The position numbers were made by a program, and so were the translations under genes. From positions 3,050,829-3,114,828 of the forward strand of contig JANAVB010004000.1 of NCBI GenBank assembly GCA_029216955.1: a DNA stretch of 64,000 nt. Reading direction: 5' to 3'. Source of the stretch: Iris pallida. Taxonomy: Eukaryota; Streptophyta; Magnoliopsida; Asparagales; Iridaceae. Of this stretch, positions 24,287-37,580 are shown one piece after another. Positions within the stretch are counted from its first letter, which is position 1; each line of letters opens with the position of its first letter. Below the pieces are notes generated by a model that was given only the letters and a program-made list of their open reading frames with translations, was not told the DNA's origin and ran no database searches.

Positions 24287-24341
24287 ATGCAGGTCGAGTT
24301 TGTGTAGTGGTATTTGAACTAGAGTACCACTACAGCCTGCA
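24287..24341 (+). ncRNA. Conserved leader stem-loop of element B/C
   Basis: About 18 nt after LTR B, TGCAGG (24288-24293) can pair with CCTGCA (24336-24341). They enclose a perfect 10-bp stem, TGTAGTGGTA (24303-24312) with TACCACTACA (24325-24334), and a 12-nt loop. The preceding GTGGTGGCCCATGCAG and TCGAGTTTG are nearly identical to the leader of the minus-strand element (8556-8625), while the inner stem sequence differs completely. It occupies the region where the primer site and packaging signal are expected; no clean TGGTATCAGAGC site is present. Confidence 0.6.
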
Positions 24342-26108
24342 GTAAGATTAGGATATTTTTGAAGGTATTTAATCACATTCGGAAAAACTCTTAATCAGAT
24401 TCTCTTATCTATATTGTTGCTTATTGACTTCCCTTGAATATAAACTGTCTCCCTTTGAATTTTTGCTTCATTCTCAGAAATTGCTTCTTGTTTTGATCTG
24501 TCTTCATGATGGTTATGAAGACACGGTCTCATTGCTCCGGTCCGGGGAATACTATCGAGAGGCTGGCCACCTCTCGTCCTCTTCATCAGGGCCTCGAGAC
24601 CGCAGTTTATGTTGTGCCAACTCAGGTTAGAGTTTCTGCTACATAGGTGGTGCACCTCTGTCTGTACAGAGACTTTTTCCCGTCATTCCCGATTTCTCTC
24701 AGCAGCAGCGGTTCATGCAGCATCAGCAGCAGACCAGGGAAACCAGCAGGGGCGAGCTATCGTCAGGACAGACGAGGATGCGCAGACCATTAGAGATCTT
24801 GCTACAAGTTCCGTTCTTCTCGATTCCATTTCCATATTTGCCTCTTATAACTATCTTGAAATTCGATTCCATCTGTTCCTTGTTAATTGATTAATTTTGT
24901 CCTATTGCTCTTTTGTTATGTTTGTTTTTCTTCAAAGAAAATCATATGGACTAGGTCACCTCAGTTATGGGATCTAAAATCTTTGATAGTCGTATTAGTT
25001 GGCATAGTGAAGACATGTAGTCAGATTTTGGATGTATTTTTTGGGTATAAGAATTTAAGGTTTTCGTCGTCGCATGCGACAATACAAAAATTTTAAATAC
25101 CATGAACTTAGAGGTACGTACCTTAGTCAAGGACTCTGTGATTATCATAGCCTTGTTCACTAGCATGATGAAGACTCTGGACAACATGATTTTGGACAGA
25201 TGCATATGATTAACAGATTGTATCTTGAGAAGGTTTTAAACATCATACCCTTCTGTTGTTATAAATAACTTAGTAGTAGGGATATTTAGTTTTGTAGAGC
25301 TTATTCACATGTGGCTCTTTCATAGTATAATGATATGATTACTTGTAGAGTGCCTGTACCCTGGGGATGATAGTTAGCATTGGTATTAGAATAGTAATCC
25401 AGTGTAGGTGATTCCCATGTTATTTATAATACCAACCAGTTTACATATAGGATGTTAGTATGCCTTACAGCCTTGATGATTGTTATTATTTTCCCCTTAC
25501 CTTTTTTTTCCAGTGAGGCACCCATGACCAGAGCCTGCCCTTGAGTATAGTTGTAGTTTCACCTAAGACCGAGAGGTCCATTTATATAGATAGGTTGCAG
25601 ATGATATTGGCATATGAGATATGGGTTTGGTTGGTGTCTATAGGTCATTGTTGTATAGGATTATTGACGTGTTGATCAACCTTTATAGGAAGTATGCAGA
25701 CCCTTCACTAGATACCATGTTCCTTTGGTTCAGACTTGTACAAGTTGTTCACTGTACTCAACTTTCATTACCTGCCATGTTGCATCATAGGTTTCACTGG
25801 ACCATAGTTCAGACCCAAATTATTGACTCACCAATATAACCATCAACCCTTACCATATTCTGCATATCTGGAGAGTTAGTATCATGCATACTAGAGGCTT
25901 GTACTCACCACTTGAAAAAGTTTATTATTCTGTCCCAGTACACCTTACAGTATCTGACCCCTTTATTAGAGTGCTAGGCATGTGGTAGGGAGTGTGTGTC
26001 TTTGACCCTGAGTAGAGTTGAGGTGACGAGGATTAATATATATAGTTGTATATATATATATATATGTAATGCATTTTGATTGGTACGTAGCCTGCACTCA
26101 TTTGCAGT
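24342..26108 (+). other. Interior of element B/C, left part
   Basis: No convincing gene. A Gln/Ser-rich stretch at about 24640-24800 (many CAGCAG codons), preceded by a Cys/His-poor relic that could be a ruined gag zinc knuckle (EYYREAGHL), is the only hint of gag. The rest is AT-rich with short tracts (AT)n near 26045. Confidence 0.45.
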
Positions 26109-29100
26109 ATACTTGTCACGACCCGCACCCTAGAGTAAGGGCACGAGACGTGGGTACGTCCAGCCTATGCCGCAGTGTCGGCGGTAGAACGTTGTCCTAG
26201 GTCACAACTTCTAACATATAAAGCTAAACAGTTTGTACTCCCCAAATAGGGGTGACATAGCAGTAAATAAACTCAATCACAACTAAGGAAGAAGAAGCAC
26301 GATATGATATAGAACTCAAGGAAAATACAGATGATCAAATAGTCTAAGATAACATCTCAGCAGATATCCAGAGTACAAGGTCTCAGCTACTGAATATGAA
26401 AAAATATATACAACCCAGATCTCAAAGACAGAAATAAAGTCTAACTACCAGTCTCAAGACAACATAAGTATGATAAAGCCTAACTAAGCTAGTCTAGGCA
26501 ATAGGGGTAATGTCCTCAGCTAGAGCTGGGTCCTCCTGAGATTCCAGCTCACAAGTGTCGTCTAGGGCTGCCCCGTAGAAGGTATCCACACAGGCCTCCT
26601 CCTCGTCCTCTGTAATATTTTCAACAGGTCCAGTCAGGACAGAAGCGAGCACAATACATCTCAACAGTTCATAGCAGGTTAGGAAATATAATCATGCAGT
26701 AAAGTAAGATACAGGTACTGAAAAAAATATAGTATGTAAACAGAGAGAGAACTGTAATAGAAATATCTACTATAATAGAGAACTAACAGTGGCTAGTGAG
26801 TCAGAGTACAATATAGACATGTAAATGGCATAGGATGATTCTGATGAGACACTATGGAATGATTCTGATGAGATACTACTTGGATATTATTCACATGTCC
26901 ACTTCTATTCCTCCGTACCCCCAATCAATACACAAGGATCCAGCCAGGTTATGTTATGATTCATGCAACGGCCCCCGAAGGGTGGTACATGATAGTCCCA
27001 TAAATGGGAATTCTAGGAAGCCCAATAAATGAGAGGATTCAAGGAAGACTATGTGATCATGAGAGTACATGTCACAAGTGATTCAATGAACCAATGAAGT
27101 ATAGTGATACGCCATGTAAGTGAAACGCACAGAACATGAAGTATTCGATGCTCCCTGAGGGGATAACATTTCAAGAAGGGATCCATATAGTACTAATCCG
27201 TGTGACCAACGTGACAGTATCAAGTAAAGTAATTTAAAGCAGGAAAATAATTCTAAGCAGGATATGAAATGATCAGAGAATGTACTCGCCTGGTTTCTGA
27301 GTGTCCGGATGAAATGTACTGTCCGAGGAGAGGTGTCTGGCTCCTAATAAGAACAACACAAGTCACAACAAGTCTAAAATGATAACAAGATATAATTTAA
27401 TGCATTCTAAATGAATCTAGGTCAATCTAGGCCAAAGTCAACTCTTGGTCAACTCTGGTCAACCCTAGAAGTCAAACTAAGTCAACTATGGTCAAACTAG
27501 GTCTAGCAAGTCTAAATTAGGTCAAACAAGTCATCCTAGGCTAATCAAGTCTTACTAGGCCTAGCCAAGTCCAGACTTAGCACACCAACTCAACTCAACG
27601 CACTAGGACCACATAGCATATATATACATATATATTCAAATACACTCACTATATTATATATACATAGCAAATTATATCAAGCATTCATTCACTTATATAT
27701 ATATATACATGTATCAATACATATCTCTAAATATAATACACATATATTATAATATATAGGGTACCTATATGCATCTCCTATATATGTATATACATATATA
27801 TACAAGAACATAGAAATTAGGAAATGGGCAATGTGCATAGAGAGGTAGAGAGTGAAGAGAGTGACAATGTGTGTGTGTGTATAAAGGGATGTGTATACTA
27901 GAGTGTGACAGGAAAATAGAGAGTGTGTGTGTGTAGGTGTGTTAGGACTAACCTGTGTGTGGGTGCTCAGTCCAAATCTGGACAGTGAGGAGTGTGAGAG
28001 TGACTTAGCTATAGGTGTGTGTGTGTGTGTGTGTGTCAATGAAGTATGTGTGTGGCAGAAAATAGAGTGTATGAGAGAGTGTATAGAGTGTCAATGTGTG
28101 TATAACATAGTGTAGGGTGTAATAAGAGGGGATGAAACTGGAATTAGGATTTTGTGTGAATGCTTGTGTGAGTGAGATAGCACAGTTCAGTTCAGTTCTG
28201 GACATTTAAAGGAAAAATGAAAGGAATCAATTCATTAACATTAACACACAGTTCAGTTTCTAGTCCCATAGTATTCGAATCCAAATTGAATCCAATTCAA
28301 AACCAAATCATTCCAAAATCGATCCATAGTTAGATTATAAGTAGGAGAAAAACATTAGGGACATAAACCAATATTTAACAGCAATTAAAAGGGTAAAATA
28401 GACTGCCAAGTTCAATTTATTAAACTGGAAAATGCAGAAATGTATATGGTATCAGGAACTTAGGGTAAATGCTAAATGAGGTTTGAAATCAAACTAAAAT
28501 ACAAAATCAAGGGTTGGTAATAGGTGTCACATGTGTGGGTGTACTAGGGAAAGCCATTCGTGTCCACTAGAGTGGACACGAAGTGTCCAAACACAGAAAA
28601 ACCAATTCATCAGAAAACAGTGAATATCAGGCCTCTTACGGCCATGTCGAGCCATATTGGACTCGATGCACAACACGAGAGACCATGTGCTCGAGTCTAG
28701 TGTTAGACTAGGTCTAGGTGAGTATGTCAGTGTCCACGAAGTGTGTGCACGACGTGTCCAGAAGGAATACGAACAGCATATCAGAGTCTATTCAAACCCG
28801 ACTGAACCAGTCAGTGCCACCCCGTGCAGTGTCTCGTGTTCCCTCGACACAACACGAGAGGTCGTACCACTTGGGGAGTGTCGTGTCATACACTGCCCCA
28901 ATGTGTCCTGAAAATCTCACGTGTCCTCGTGTTGTGTCCAGTGAGGAATCCACCCCGAGTAGCAGGACACGTACACTGCTCGCGCGCGTGTATGCACTCG
29001 TGTGTGCACGCATCCAAACAGACACGATACGACACCAAAACAAACTCAGGACACTAGAATCATGTAAGCCACATCAAAACAACATTTTCTATTCAAATAC

Positions 29101-29982
29101 TTTTCCAAAACCAAATCAAAATACCCTTTGGGGCATTTCATCAAAACCTAAACCAATGGCTGATACGTGCCCATTTAGGACACGAAAAGGACACAAAATC
29201 CTGCAGAAATCTAGAGTTAGCTAGGGGACACTTAGATGTAGGTCATTATGCAATAAAATCAGCATCTAAGAAAGTGTTTTAGTGATTTACCTAATGGTGT
29301 CCAAAAGCAAGAAAAGCTTCCAATAGGGGGTTTCCTCCTTGCTAGCAAACTTCTTCAAATTGCTCACAAACTGAGAAAAACCTCCACAAGCAGCAAGAAT
29401 ACTAAAATTAGGATCTAATGCTATTGATTTGAGGGAAAAAGAAGATAAAATAGAATTTCTATGAATTTATGAAGTTGGAAAAATACCTCTTCCTTAAACT
29501 TGTTCTTCCTAAAAGAGGCTAGCCCTAAATGGAGGAGACTATTTATAGGGTGGGAATCCCTAGGCTAAGTGTTGGCCGGACACTAATGGATTAGGGTTAG
29601 GTTAGGTTCACATGGTATTGGACTTTGGGCCTCTATGTGCTTAAATCACTAATCATGACTTGTGAAGTCACAAATCATTAATAAATTCTATATTCTAATT
29701 CCTATTTCCAAATTGATTCTAATAACTAGAATATGGTTAACTTAAATTAACGTAGGGTTTCATAATCTAACCAGGTCACTAAAACTAGGTTTAGGTTCTA
29801 GGCTAGTCTACAAGGTCCAAACTAGTCTCAAATCAACATAGTACTTATCAGTTTAATTAATCAATATTAAAATCACATAAATTCCAATAAATCTAAATAA
29901 TTCACAATAATTCCAAATAAATCCCAAAAATTCAAAAATGACCAAAATACCCTCAAGCTAGAAATGTGGTAGTGACAATACT
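26109..29982 (-). mobile_element. Solo LTR D, inside element B/C
   Basis: 26114-29977 (3864 bp) reads on the minus strand from TGTCACTACCACA to GGGTCGTGACA, flanked by a perfect ATACT duplication (26109-26113 and 29978-29982). Its body matches LTRs B and C in reverse, but its first bases differ (TGTCACTACC, not TGTAACACCC) and it lacks their first ~200 bp, so it is a related but distinct family or subfamily. It carries the recurrent acidic ORF (26652-26494), and TG-repeat tracts at 27867-28035. It inserted after element B/C. Confidence 0.93.
26494..26652 (-). CDS. Short acidic ORF in LTR D (recurrent LTR ORF)
   Basis: Frame: LASVLTGPVENIT, then EDEEEACVDTFYGAALDDTC, then ELESQEDPALAEDITPIA and stop. 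No internal stop. Compared with LTR C the changes include Asp to Glu twice, so the acidic character is kept although this LTR belongs to a different subfamily. No ATG in frame at the start (GTG where LTR B has ATG). Confidence 0.4.
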   Translation of the reverse strand: MLASVLTGPVENITEDEEEACVDTFYGAALDDTCELESQEDPALAEDITPIA

Positions 29983-30625
29983 GCATATTACATTCCCTGT
30001 ACACCAGTTTGGTTCACTTCTTCAGACCACTATCCTGCATGTAGTTAGTTCAGCCAGATATAGAGGAGAGGCCAGGTTGATCTAGAGGCATATTTCAGTT
30101 ACCATGTAGGTTTCTTTTCACTTTGACTTTATAAGTGGACCCAAATGTTCTGTCCTTTAGCTCATAATTTCAGTCCCCTTGGCATCATTCCCTTTTGCCT
30201 ATATTGATGTTTTAGACCATTCATCCTTAGCCTAATTCTAAGCTTTTGTTTCAGTCCCTTATGAGTTTAGTCTACTTTAACCCTTGGTTGATCAGTCATA
30301 TATATATAGATGATATACATAGGATATATGTGATGGGTTGTGGTTCTTGAATATATATATATGTGGTATTTGGGATTGGTGTGCTTAGCTTGTAGGCACT
30401 TAGTTATGGGTGACTTGATAGGATTGGAAAGTTAAGAGCTAGCCTATTATAGAGTTTCTCTTTTTGCTAAATTCTGATTGCCAACACTAGGTAGCTAGCA
30501 TAGGTAAAATCCTAAGAAGTTGACCAGCTGATGACCAAGTACTTGGATGTTGAGGAATTGACTAGTGATTGACCCTTGACTATGTTTGACCTAGAAGGGG
30601 GTGCGATCATCTTAATTTCGATGAC
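29983..30625 (+). other. Interior of element B/C, right part
   Basis: No gene seen. AT-rich, ending in a pol-end relic (CTTAATTTCGATGACAAAAT). Confidence 0.6.
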
Positions 30626-30650
30626 AAAATTTTTACAAGGTGGGTAGGAT
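30626..30650 (+). other. Polypurine tract of element B/C
   Basis: ATGACAAAATTTTTACAAGG then TGGGTAGGAT precedes the LTR start TGTAACACCC. The same end wording as the minus-strand element at 4741, so both descend from Tekay/Del-like Gypsy elements. Confidence 0.75.
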
Positions 30651-33600
30651 TGTAACACCCAGTTTTCCAGATGAAGGTAATTTTAAAATTTTATAATTAT
30701 AATTATTATTTATTGATATTTATTTCATATTATGATTTTTGATGATTTTTAATTATTTTTAAACTATTTAAAATCATGACTTGTGATTTGGTGTTTTGCT
30801 AGTGTAACCCTAGAGATTAGCCATGTGATTAGGGTATTTTATTTATTATTTTTAGTTTGAGGGTATTTTGTCATTTTGAATTATTTGAATTTAATATATA
30901 TTATTTGGAATTTAAAATGATTATTTGGAATGGTGTGATTTAAATATTATTTAATTGATTGTCTTGTGTTGTGTTTAGCCCTAACCTAGATTGGACCTAA
31001 CCTAGATTAGTCATAGCTAGTCTAGTTAGCCATGGTTAGTATAATTTAGTATGGGTTAGTTGGGTTAAGTCATGACTTGTTAGAAAGGAATAGGTTACAA
31101 CTTGACTAGAAGGGAAAACCTAGATTTCTTGCCATTGAATAGATTAGATGGGATGAGAGCCCTTGGATTATATCCCAAAACCCTAAACCTAGCATTTATG
31201 GCCAGCCACCTAGGGATCATCCCCCTATTTATACTCTCTTCAATTAGGTTAGCCTCTTTAGGAAATAGCAAGTTTAGAAAAAGAGGTAAATCCCATCTTT
31301 AGAAATTCATAGAAAATCCATTTTAATTCCTTTTTAATCCAAACAAGTTGCATTAGATCCTAATTCATCCATACTTTGCTGTTATTTGAGGATTATTCCA
31401 GCTTGGGATCAATTTGGGGAAGTTTGCTAACAAGGAGGAAGATCTAGAAGAGGGCTTTTGCTTGAGGAGTTCTTCAATAGGTAATTGATACTAAAATCTA
31501 TTAATTTCTAGTTTTCTTTGCATATAAGGTTAGGTTTCGGATTCCCCTAACTGTGGGAATTAGTTTTGTGTCTTAGTGGACCCATTTCATGTCCGTATCG
31601 GACACGTATCCAATATGATACCTAGGTGTTTGTAGAAATGCCACATAGGAATCTATTTTTGTATTTTTGAAAAGTGATTGCATGGATCTCTAGATCTAGG
31701 TATGTGTAACAATATTTGTGAAGACTGATTTGTGTTTGTGTCGGTTTTTGTGTCGGTTTTGGTGCTGGACACGCAGCACGGGGCTCGTATGGGGTGCCCT
31801 GCTGCCCGTGTCCTGGTTCTCCCTGGATACGTCACTTTGAGACACAAAATTTGTCGTGGATACTCCCTACATGACTGACACAAGGCCCACAAAGTTTCGT
31901 AGGGTCTTATTGACAGGTTAGGGAGAACTTTGACCCGTATTGTACGCACGCTGTCGCACGCTGACAACTAGAAATTCTCAGACACGCATAACATGCGGCC
32001 TCGTGTCCGCTGTAGACACAACGTGGACACCTCACAGGGTGTCGAACGTATAGCCTGACACGTAGGCTACACGTGGACATGACCACGTGGCCACACGTGT
32101 CGTGTGCTGTGTCCACGACGACTCGAAACCCCTGTACGAGGGTTATGTACACTGTCTGCACACCACATGTTTGTTTTTGATTTGGACACATTTGTGTCCA
32201 TTTAGTTGGATACGAAGGCTAGGGTTGACATGTGTACACTTGTCACATTAGTTACCGACCTTTAAATTTGCATATTAACACGATTTTGTTGATCGAAATT
32301 CGAATTCCCCAAATTCACTGATACGTTCATCCAGTTTTAATATCCTGAGATTAATTCCTGTTTAGACTGTTTTGATGGATGTTAAATTGCCATTTTAATT
32401 CATGAAGATGTGTAATTACATTACTATAAGATTGTTTACTGATTTGGTGGGTTTTAGATTTCGAATATGGGATTTTGACTATAGGATATCACTGTTACTG
32501 ATACATGCTGTTAGTTTCGTTGCTGAATTTTAAGTTCCTATTCTAACTGTTTATGAATGTTAGAAATCAGGATTTGCCCAGATGTATAGGTTGATGCCCA
32601 TATCAGTTGGGACTTATGAATGGACTTTGGGGTTTGAGTTGTGAGATTTGTTGTTCTATTTCTCCTGTCAAGTTCCAGAAAACCTGAAACATGAGTTTAA
32701 CTTCCTATTTAATCCACCATGCCACACACAACTGTTATGCACACACATTTCTGATCTCACTGCTTACACTCACACATATTCTCGTGCACACATGCCGGCC
32801 ATTTTATTTTCGGTCACTATTTACTCCTCACGTACCCTACATTAACTCACATGCCACACACATAAAACTGAATCACACACACGCACAAATCAACCTATAC
32901 ACAAATGCACACTGTTGATTTTCTGTACACTGTCACAAGGAATCACTGTCTATGAGATTCCTGAGAATGTTGAAATATGATATATGTTAGTTTGTTAGGA
33001 ATTAAATTGAGATTGTTTGATACATTACCTATGTGTAACTGAAATGGATTCCCTTCACTGTTAAGATTATGTGATGAGGAATGTTAACTGTCCTTGTTCC
33101 TTCCTTTCAACTGTCTTTTAATTCATATTAAAACTGTCGTATTTTCCTTCCCATTTACAACTATTTTGATTCCATAGTTCTCAAAACCTGAGAATACTGA
33201 GACATGACTGAACCTGGAATGACTTGTATGCACTGTCTTGGGTTATTAAACCTGAGCACAGGCCACCCTTAGCTCATCACCCACACACCCTCATAATCTG
33301 TTATATTCCAGTCACACTTTCACACCACAATATGAAATTTGGGGAAATACATGTAGATGCAATGTTACACATACAAGAGGACCTAATATTCATGCCTACA
33401 CTTCACTGTTTAGACTGGGAATGAAAATCTGGATTGGTGCACACTGGCACATTAAGACACACACTCACATAAGGCATGCTCTCCCCTCTCTAACTTTCTA
33501 TGTGTATACATGTATATATATATGTAATGATATACATACAACCAATGTGAATTGTAATTTAATGTAGGTATAGCCTACATAGATAGTGTGTATAAATATG

Positions 33601-33660
33601 TGAATGTAATGTGTGAGTTGAGATTCCTATGTTATATACATATATATGAATATAGTGATA

Positions 33661-33682
<22 letters not shown>

Positions 33683-33691
<9 letters not shown>

Positions 33692-36600
33692 TTTTTAGGG
33701 AAACAAAAACTTTTATTGAAAGATAGGCGCAAAATGCCTAAGCCTATACAAGTAAGCGCGCCATGCGCGAAGACCTACTCAAAACAAAGAGAAAAGCACA
33801 AGGTGTTGCCCACAAAACGGTGACTGGACCGGGCATCAGAATGTTAGGAACACAAATCGAGTTCCCAAGGGAACCACGACCCTGCCACGATCAGCAGTCA
33901 AGTGCGGCCCAAAACTGGTTCGAGGTGTGAGAGCACCACCTCTTTCTTTTGACGATTTGTCGAACCACCTCACTGTACAATTGCGGAGGCTGGAATTGAC
34001 GGCCCTCGAATCTATACTTGTTTCTGTTTTTCCATAAAACCCAAAAAGCGGCGGCAGCGACGATCTGATGTCCGTGGGACATGTTCCAGCTGGCCATTAG
34101 ATCGTTGATGCCCCCGGTTGTGGGTATCATTTTGCATCTGGAGTGAAGGTTCGTCCAAATGTGAGAAGCAGACTCCCCAGAAATCAGAACGTGCTCGACG
34201 GATTCGGAATGGTGTTCAACACAGCAGTGGCATCTGGATGCCAGGCTATATCCGAAGGATTTAACGGCATCATCCGTGGGGAGTTTTCCGCGTGCGGCAC
34301 GCCAGAGAAGAATGGACCATTTCGTCGGAATACACGTGTGCCAAAACTTGGCGGAAGGTGAATTCGTGGTATGTATTTCTCTAAGGATGGCTCTAGCCGA
34401 AGCAAGGGTGAAGATACCTTCCTGGTTGGGTGACCATCTGAGCGCGTCCTGAGTGTCAATGATCGACAGATTAGAAGCGCCCAAGCTCGCCGCGGCAGCC
34501 GGTCCAAACCAGTCATGCACCCTATCCCAATTCCACCCAGACGCGTCATCATCCCATAAATCACGGATCTCGCACATCGGCGGAGTAATATCGTTTGGCC
34601 TGAGGATATAGTCCCCCAGCCATCGTTCCTTGCAGGCCCATGAATGTCCATTGCCCAGGGTCAGTCGACAGTGTGGTTCCGCCAGGAGACGTCCACGGAT
34701 GATGCGACGCCACGACGCGGATGATCTGTTATTGGCCGGCGCCTCAGTTAAATGACAGAATCTGGAGTATCTCGCGCGCATGAACCTGGTCCAGATGGAG
34801 TATTCAGTGCGAATTTTCTACCACAATTTAGCCGAGAGGGCGTTGACCATATGTGCAAGCCTGCAGAATCCCAGACCACCCTCCTCAGTAGGTTTGGCCA
34901 TGGTAGCCCAACTGGCCCAGTGATACTTGTTCTTGCCCTCGAGATGACCCCAAAAAAAGTTAGCAAGGATGGATTCGATAGAAAGTAGCACTTTGTTGGG
35001 GGGCGCACACACCGCAAGGGTGTATATGGGGATGGAGGATAGGACGTGCTTAATGAGAGTCAATTTTCCCCGGGGGAAAGGGTGGCATTGTGCCAACCCG
35101 CGATTTTCTGGCAAATTTTACCCACCATATGTTCGAAAATTCCAGAATTCGCTCTGCCGTACACCAACGGGCAACCTAAATACAGAAAAGGAGGGAAGCT
35201 GTGGAGAAAGAGGTCATGGCGGACAGCGCAGCCGAGTGAGTTCTATCGGCTTTGTGATGAGTGTAGATCACGCTCTTGCTGTTGTTGATTTTCTGCCCAG
35301 AGCAACGAGTGTATTTAGCAAGAGTGCTAATAACCACCTCAATGGCGCCAATAGTGCCAGCGGAGAAAATGAGGATGTCGTCCGCATAAGCCAAATGAGT
35401 TATGAGTGGGCAGCCGGCCGTGGTGTGATAATGTTGGAACCCGGGAGATCTCGACATGATTTTGAGGTTTCTGCTCAGCGCTTCAGCTGTGATGATGAAA
35501 ATGGTGGAGGATAGGGGGTCTCCCTGTCTAACTCCTCGAGTGGCTCTGAAGAAACCCTGAGGTTGGCCATTGATGACCGTGGAAAACCAGGAGTTGTTGA
35601 TGGATCTAAAGATGATGTCGATGACAGGTTCCGAAAAACCAAAAGCACGAAACACCCAGATCATGAACTGCCAATCAAGACGGTCGTAAGCTTTTTCTAT
35701 GTCCAATTTGATGGCAACGTGCCCCCCCCTGGACGGGAATTTCATACACGTGATCATCTCTTGAGCCAGGAGAATGTTATCGGTGATGTTACGGCCTTTG
35801 ACGAACCCGCTTTGCTCTTCAGATATTATTCTGGGAAGGATGTCCGACATTCTGGAGGCGATGATTTTAGAGATGATTTTGTTGGTGAAAGTACAGAGGC
35901 TGATCGGTCTGAAGTCCCTGAAGGAATCCGGATTGTCTTTCTTCGGGATGAGGATGATGTGAGCGGAGGATATCGATTTCGGATACGTGGCCCCTTGAAA
36001 GAAAGCAGTTGTGGCATCCCCAAGGTCGGACCGAATGATGTCCCAGCAAGAGCGGAAGAACACCCCGTTGAATCCATCCGGACCCGGGGCGCTGTCGGCA
36101 TTAATGGACCACACAGCAATCTTAATCTCGGCGTCAGAGGGGGGAGTGCGAAGGCTTTCATTATCCCTGTCACAAATAATGGAAGGGATCTCGGCCAAGA
36201 AACCATCATCTTTGATCACGTCCTCTTTAGCGAACATGTTGGAGAAATAGTTCGTGGCGGCCATCTGAATATTCTCCTGATCGTCAAGGATTTGGCCATT
36301 ATCATCGCGGATGCGATGAATCTTAAGAGAGCTTCTGCGTCCTTTGACGCATTTGTGGAAGAAGCCAGAGTTCTTGTCCCCCTCCAAGTCCCAGGATAAT
36401 CTGGCCTTTTGTCTCCAAAATTCAGATTCCACCCTGATTCTGGATTTGAGGATGGCCTTGGCGAGGTTGAGAGAGGTACGATTCTCCTGAGAATTGAAGC
36501 GGGCAAAATCGATCTCTGCACGGGTGACATCGTCCTCCGCCTCCTTGATGGCCTGAAAAATATCGCCGAACGCCGATTTGCTCCAAGACGTAAGGGCTAA

Positions 36601-37502
36601 TCTAGTAGCTTTAAGTTTGAAAGCAAATCTGATCAGGGGGTCCTGGTGGGTGACGGAAGCCCAAGCCTCCTCCACGATGGGCATGAACTGAGGGTGGTGT
36701 CGCCAGAAGTCAAGGAAGCGGAAAGATTTTTTGATACTATTATGAGTGAAGTTGATCTCGAGCAGGAGGGGGGAGTGATCAGATTCGGTGGAGTTCAGGT
36801 GCGACAGGTTATTGCTCAAACCCAAATCCGACCAACGGTCATTCACCATGGCCCGATCAAGGCGCGAGTACTGCCTATGCGAGCCGTCTTGCATGTTGCA
36901 CCACGTGAACTGGTTGCCGATGAAGGGGATGTCTGAAAGGTGTGAGGTTAGAACGAAGTTGTTGAAGTCTTCCATGGCCGAATGAGGGGGGTCACGCCCC
37001 CCGGATTTTTCCTCACGGCAAGAGACCACGTTAAAATCTCCAATGCAAAGCCAAGGCATATCCTCGTGAGGAATGGAGGGGCCCGACAGGAGCTCCCAAA
37101 GGGCCTCGCGCTCCTGGATGTTGCAGCTACCGTGGACGGCCGAAAGGATAAAGCGGGACTTGAAGGCGGGGTGTTCAACCCAACAGGAGAGGGCTTGGGG
37201 GGAGTCATTGATAATGCCAAAGCGGAAGTCAGCCGCGAAGAAGATCCAAATGTCGTGACAACTGGTAATCGCGAACGGGAATCCCAGCTTGAGTTGAATT
37301 GCTTTCAATCTTTTGTGAGGAATTTTGGGTTCTATAATGACTAGTAAATCAATCCGATGAGACTTAGTGAGACTGATGACCCGATTCATCGTCTGTTTAT
37401 TCCCAATGCCTCGAACATTCCACGAAAGAATGTTAGGCATTGATGAAGGTAGAAGGGGGATTTTGCAGCTTTGCGGCGGATCTCGTTGTCATCGCCGTAC
37501 GC
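33683..37502 (-). mobile_element. 5'-truncated L1-type LINE
   Basis: The poly(A) tail appears as a T-run at 33683-33696, so the LINE runs right to left. ORF2 begins at 37440; only about 60 bp lie upstream, so ORF1 is lost, the usual result of incomplete reverse transcription. Both flanks are (AT)n, which hides the target duplication. The sequence is GC-richer than its surroundings. The mild decay suggests it is the youngest, or one of the youngest, insertions in this stack. Confidence 0.92.
33891..37440 (-). pseudogene. LINE ORF2: endonuclease, reverse transcriptase and zf-RVT region, broken
   Basis: The protein nicks target DNA and primes reverse transcription there. The long frame (37440-35176, 754 codons) starts MPNILSWNVRGIG and holds the APE-type endonuclease motifs (IEPKI, CIGDFNVV, SDHSPLLLEI), then RT motifs RPISLCTFTNKIISK, KLDIEKAYDRLDW, GVRQGDPLS and YADDILIF. 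A frameshift near 35180-35120 moves the rest to another frame (35114-34818). A TAG at about 34818, where a Trp is expected, splits off the C-terminal part (34781-33891), which has the zf-RVT pattern (WSILLWRAARGKLPT, then CHCCVEHHSESVEHVL). It is at least doubly broken and so inactive, though domain order is complete for ORF2. Confidence 0.94.

Positions 37503-37578
<76 letters not shown>
37503..37578. repeat. (AT)n microsatellite at the LINE 5' junction
   Basis: About 75 bases of TA repeat, broken once by AAA. The matching tract lies at 33658-33682 on the other side of the LINE. Confidence 0.95.

Positions 37579-37580
<2 letters not shown>

Noticed and set aside
35563..36399. A 278-codon plus-strand frame
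   Set aside because: It is the antisense shadow of LINE ORF2, which has clear RT motifs on the other strand.
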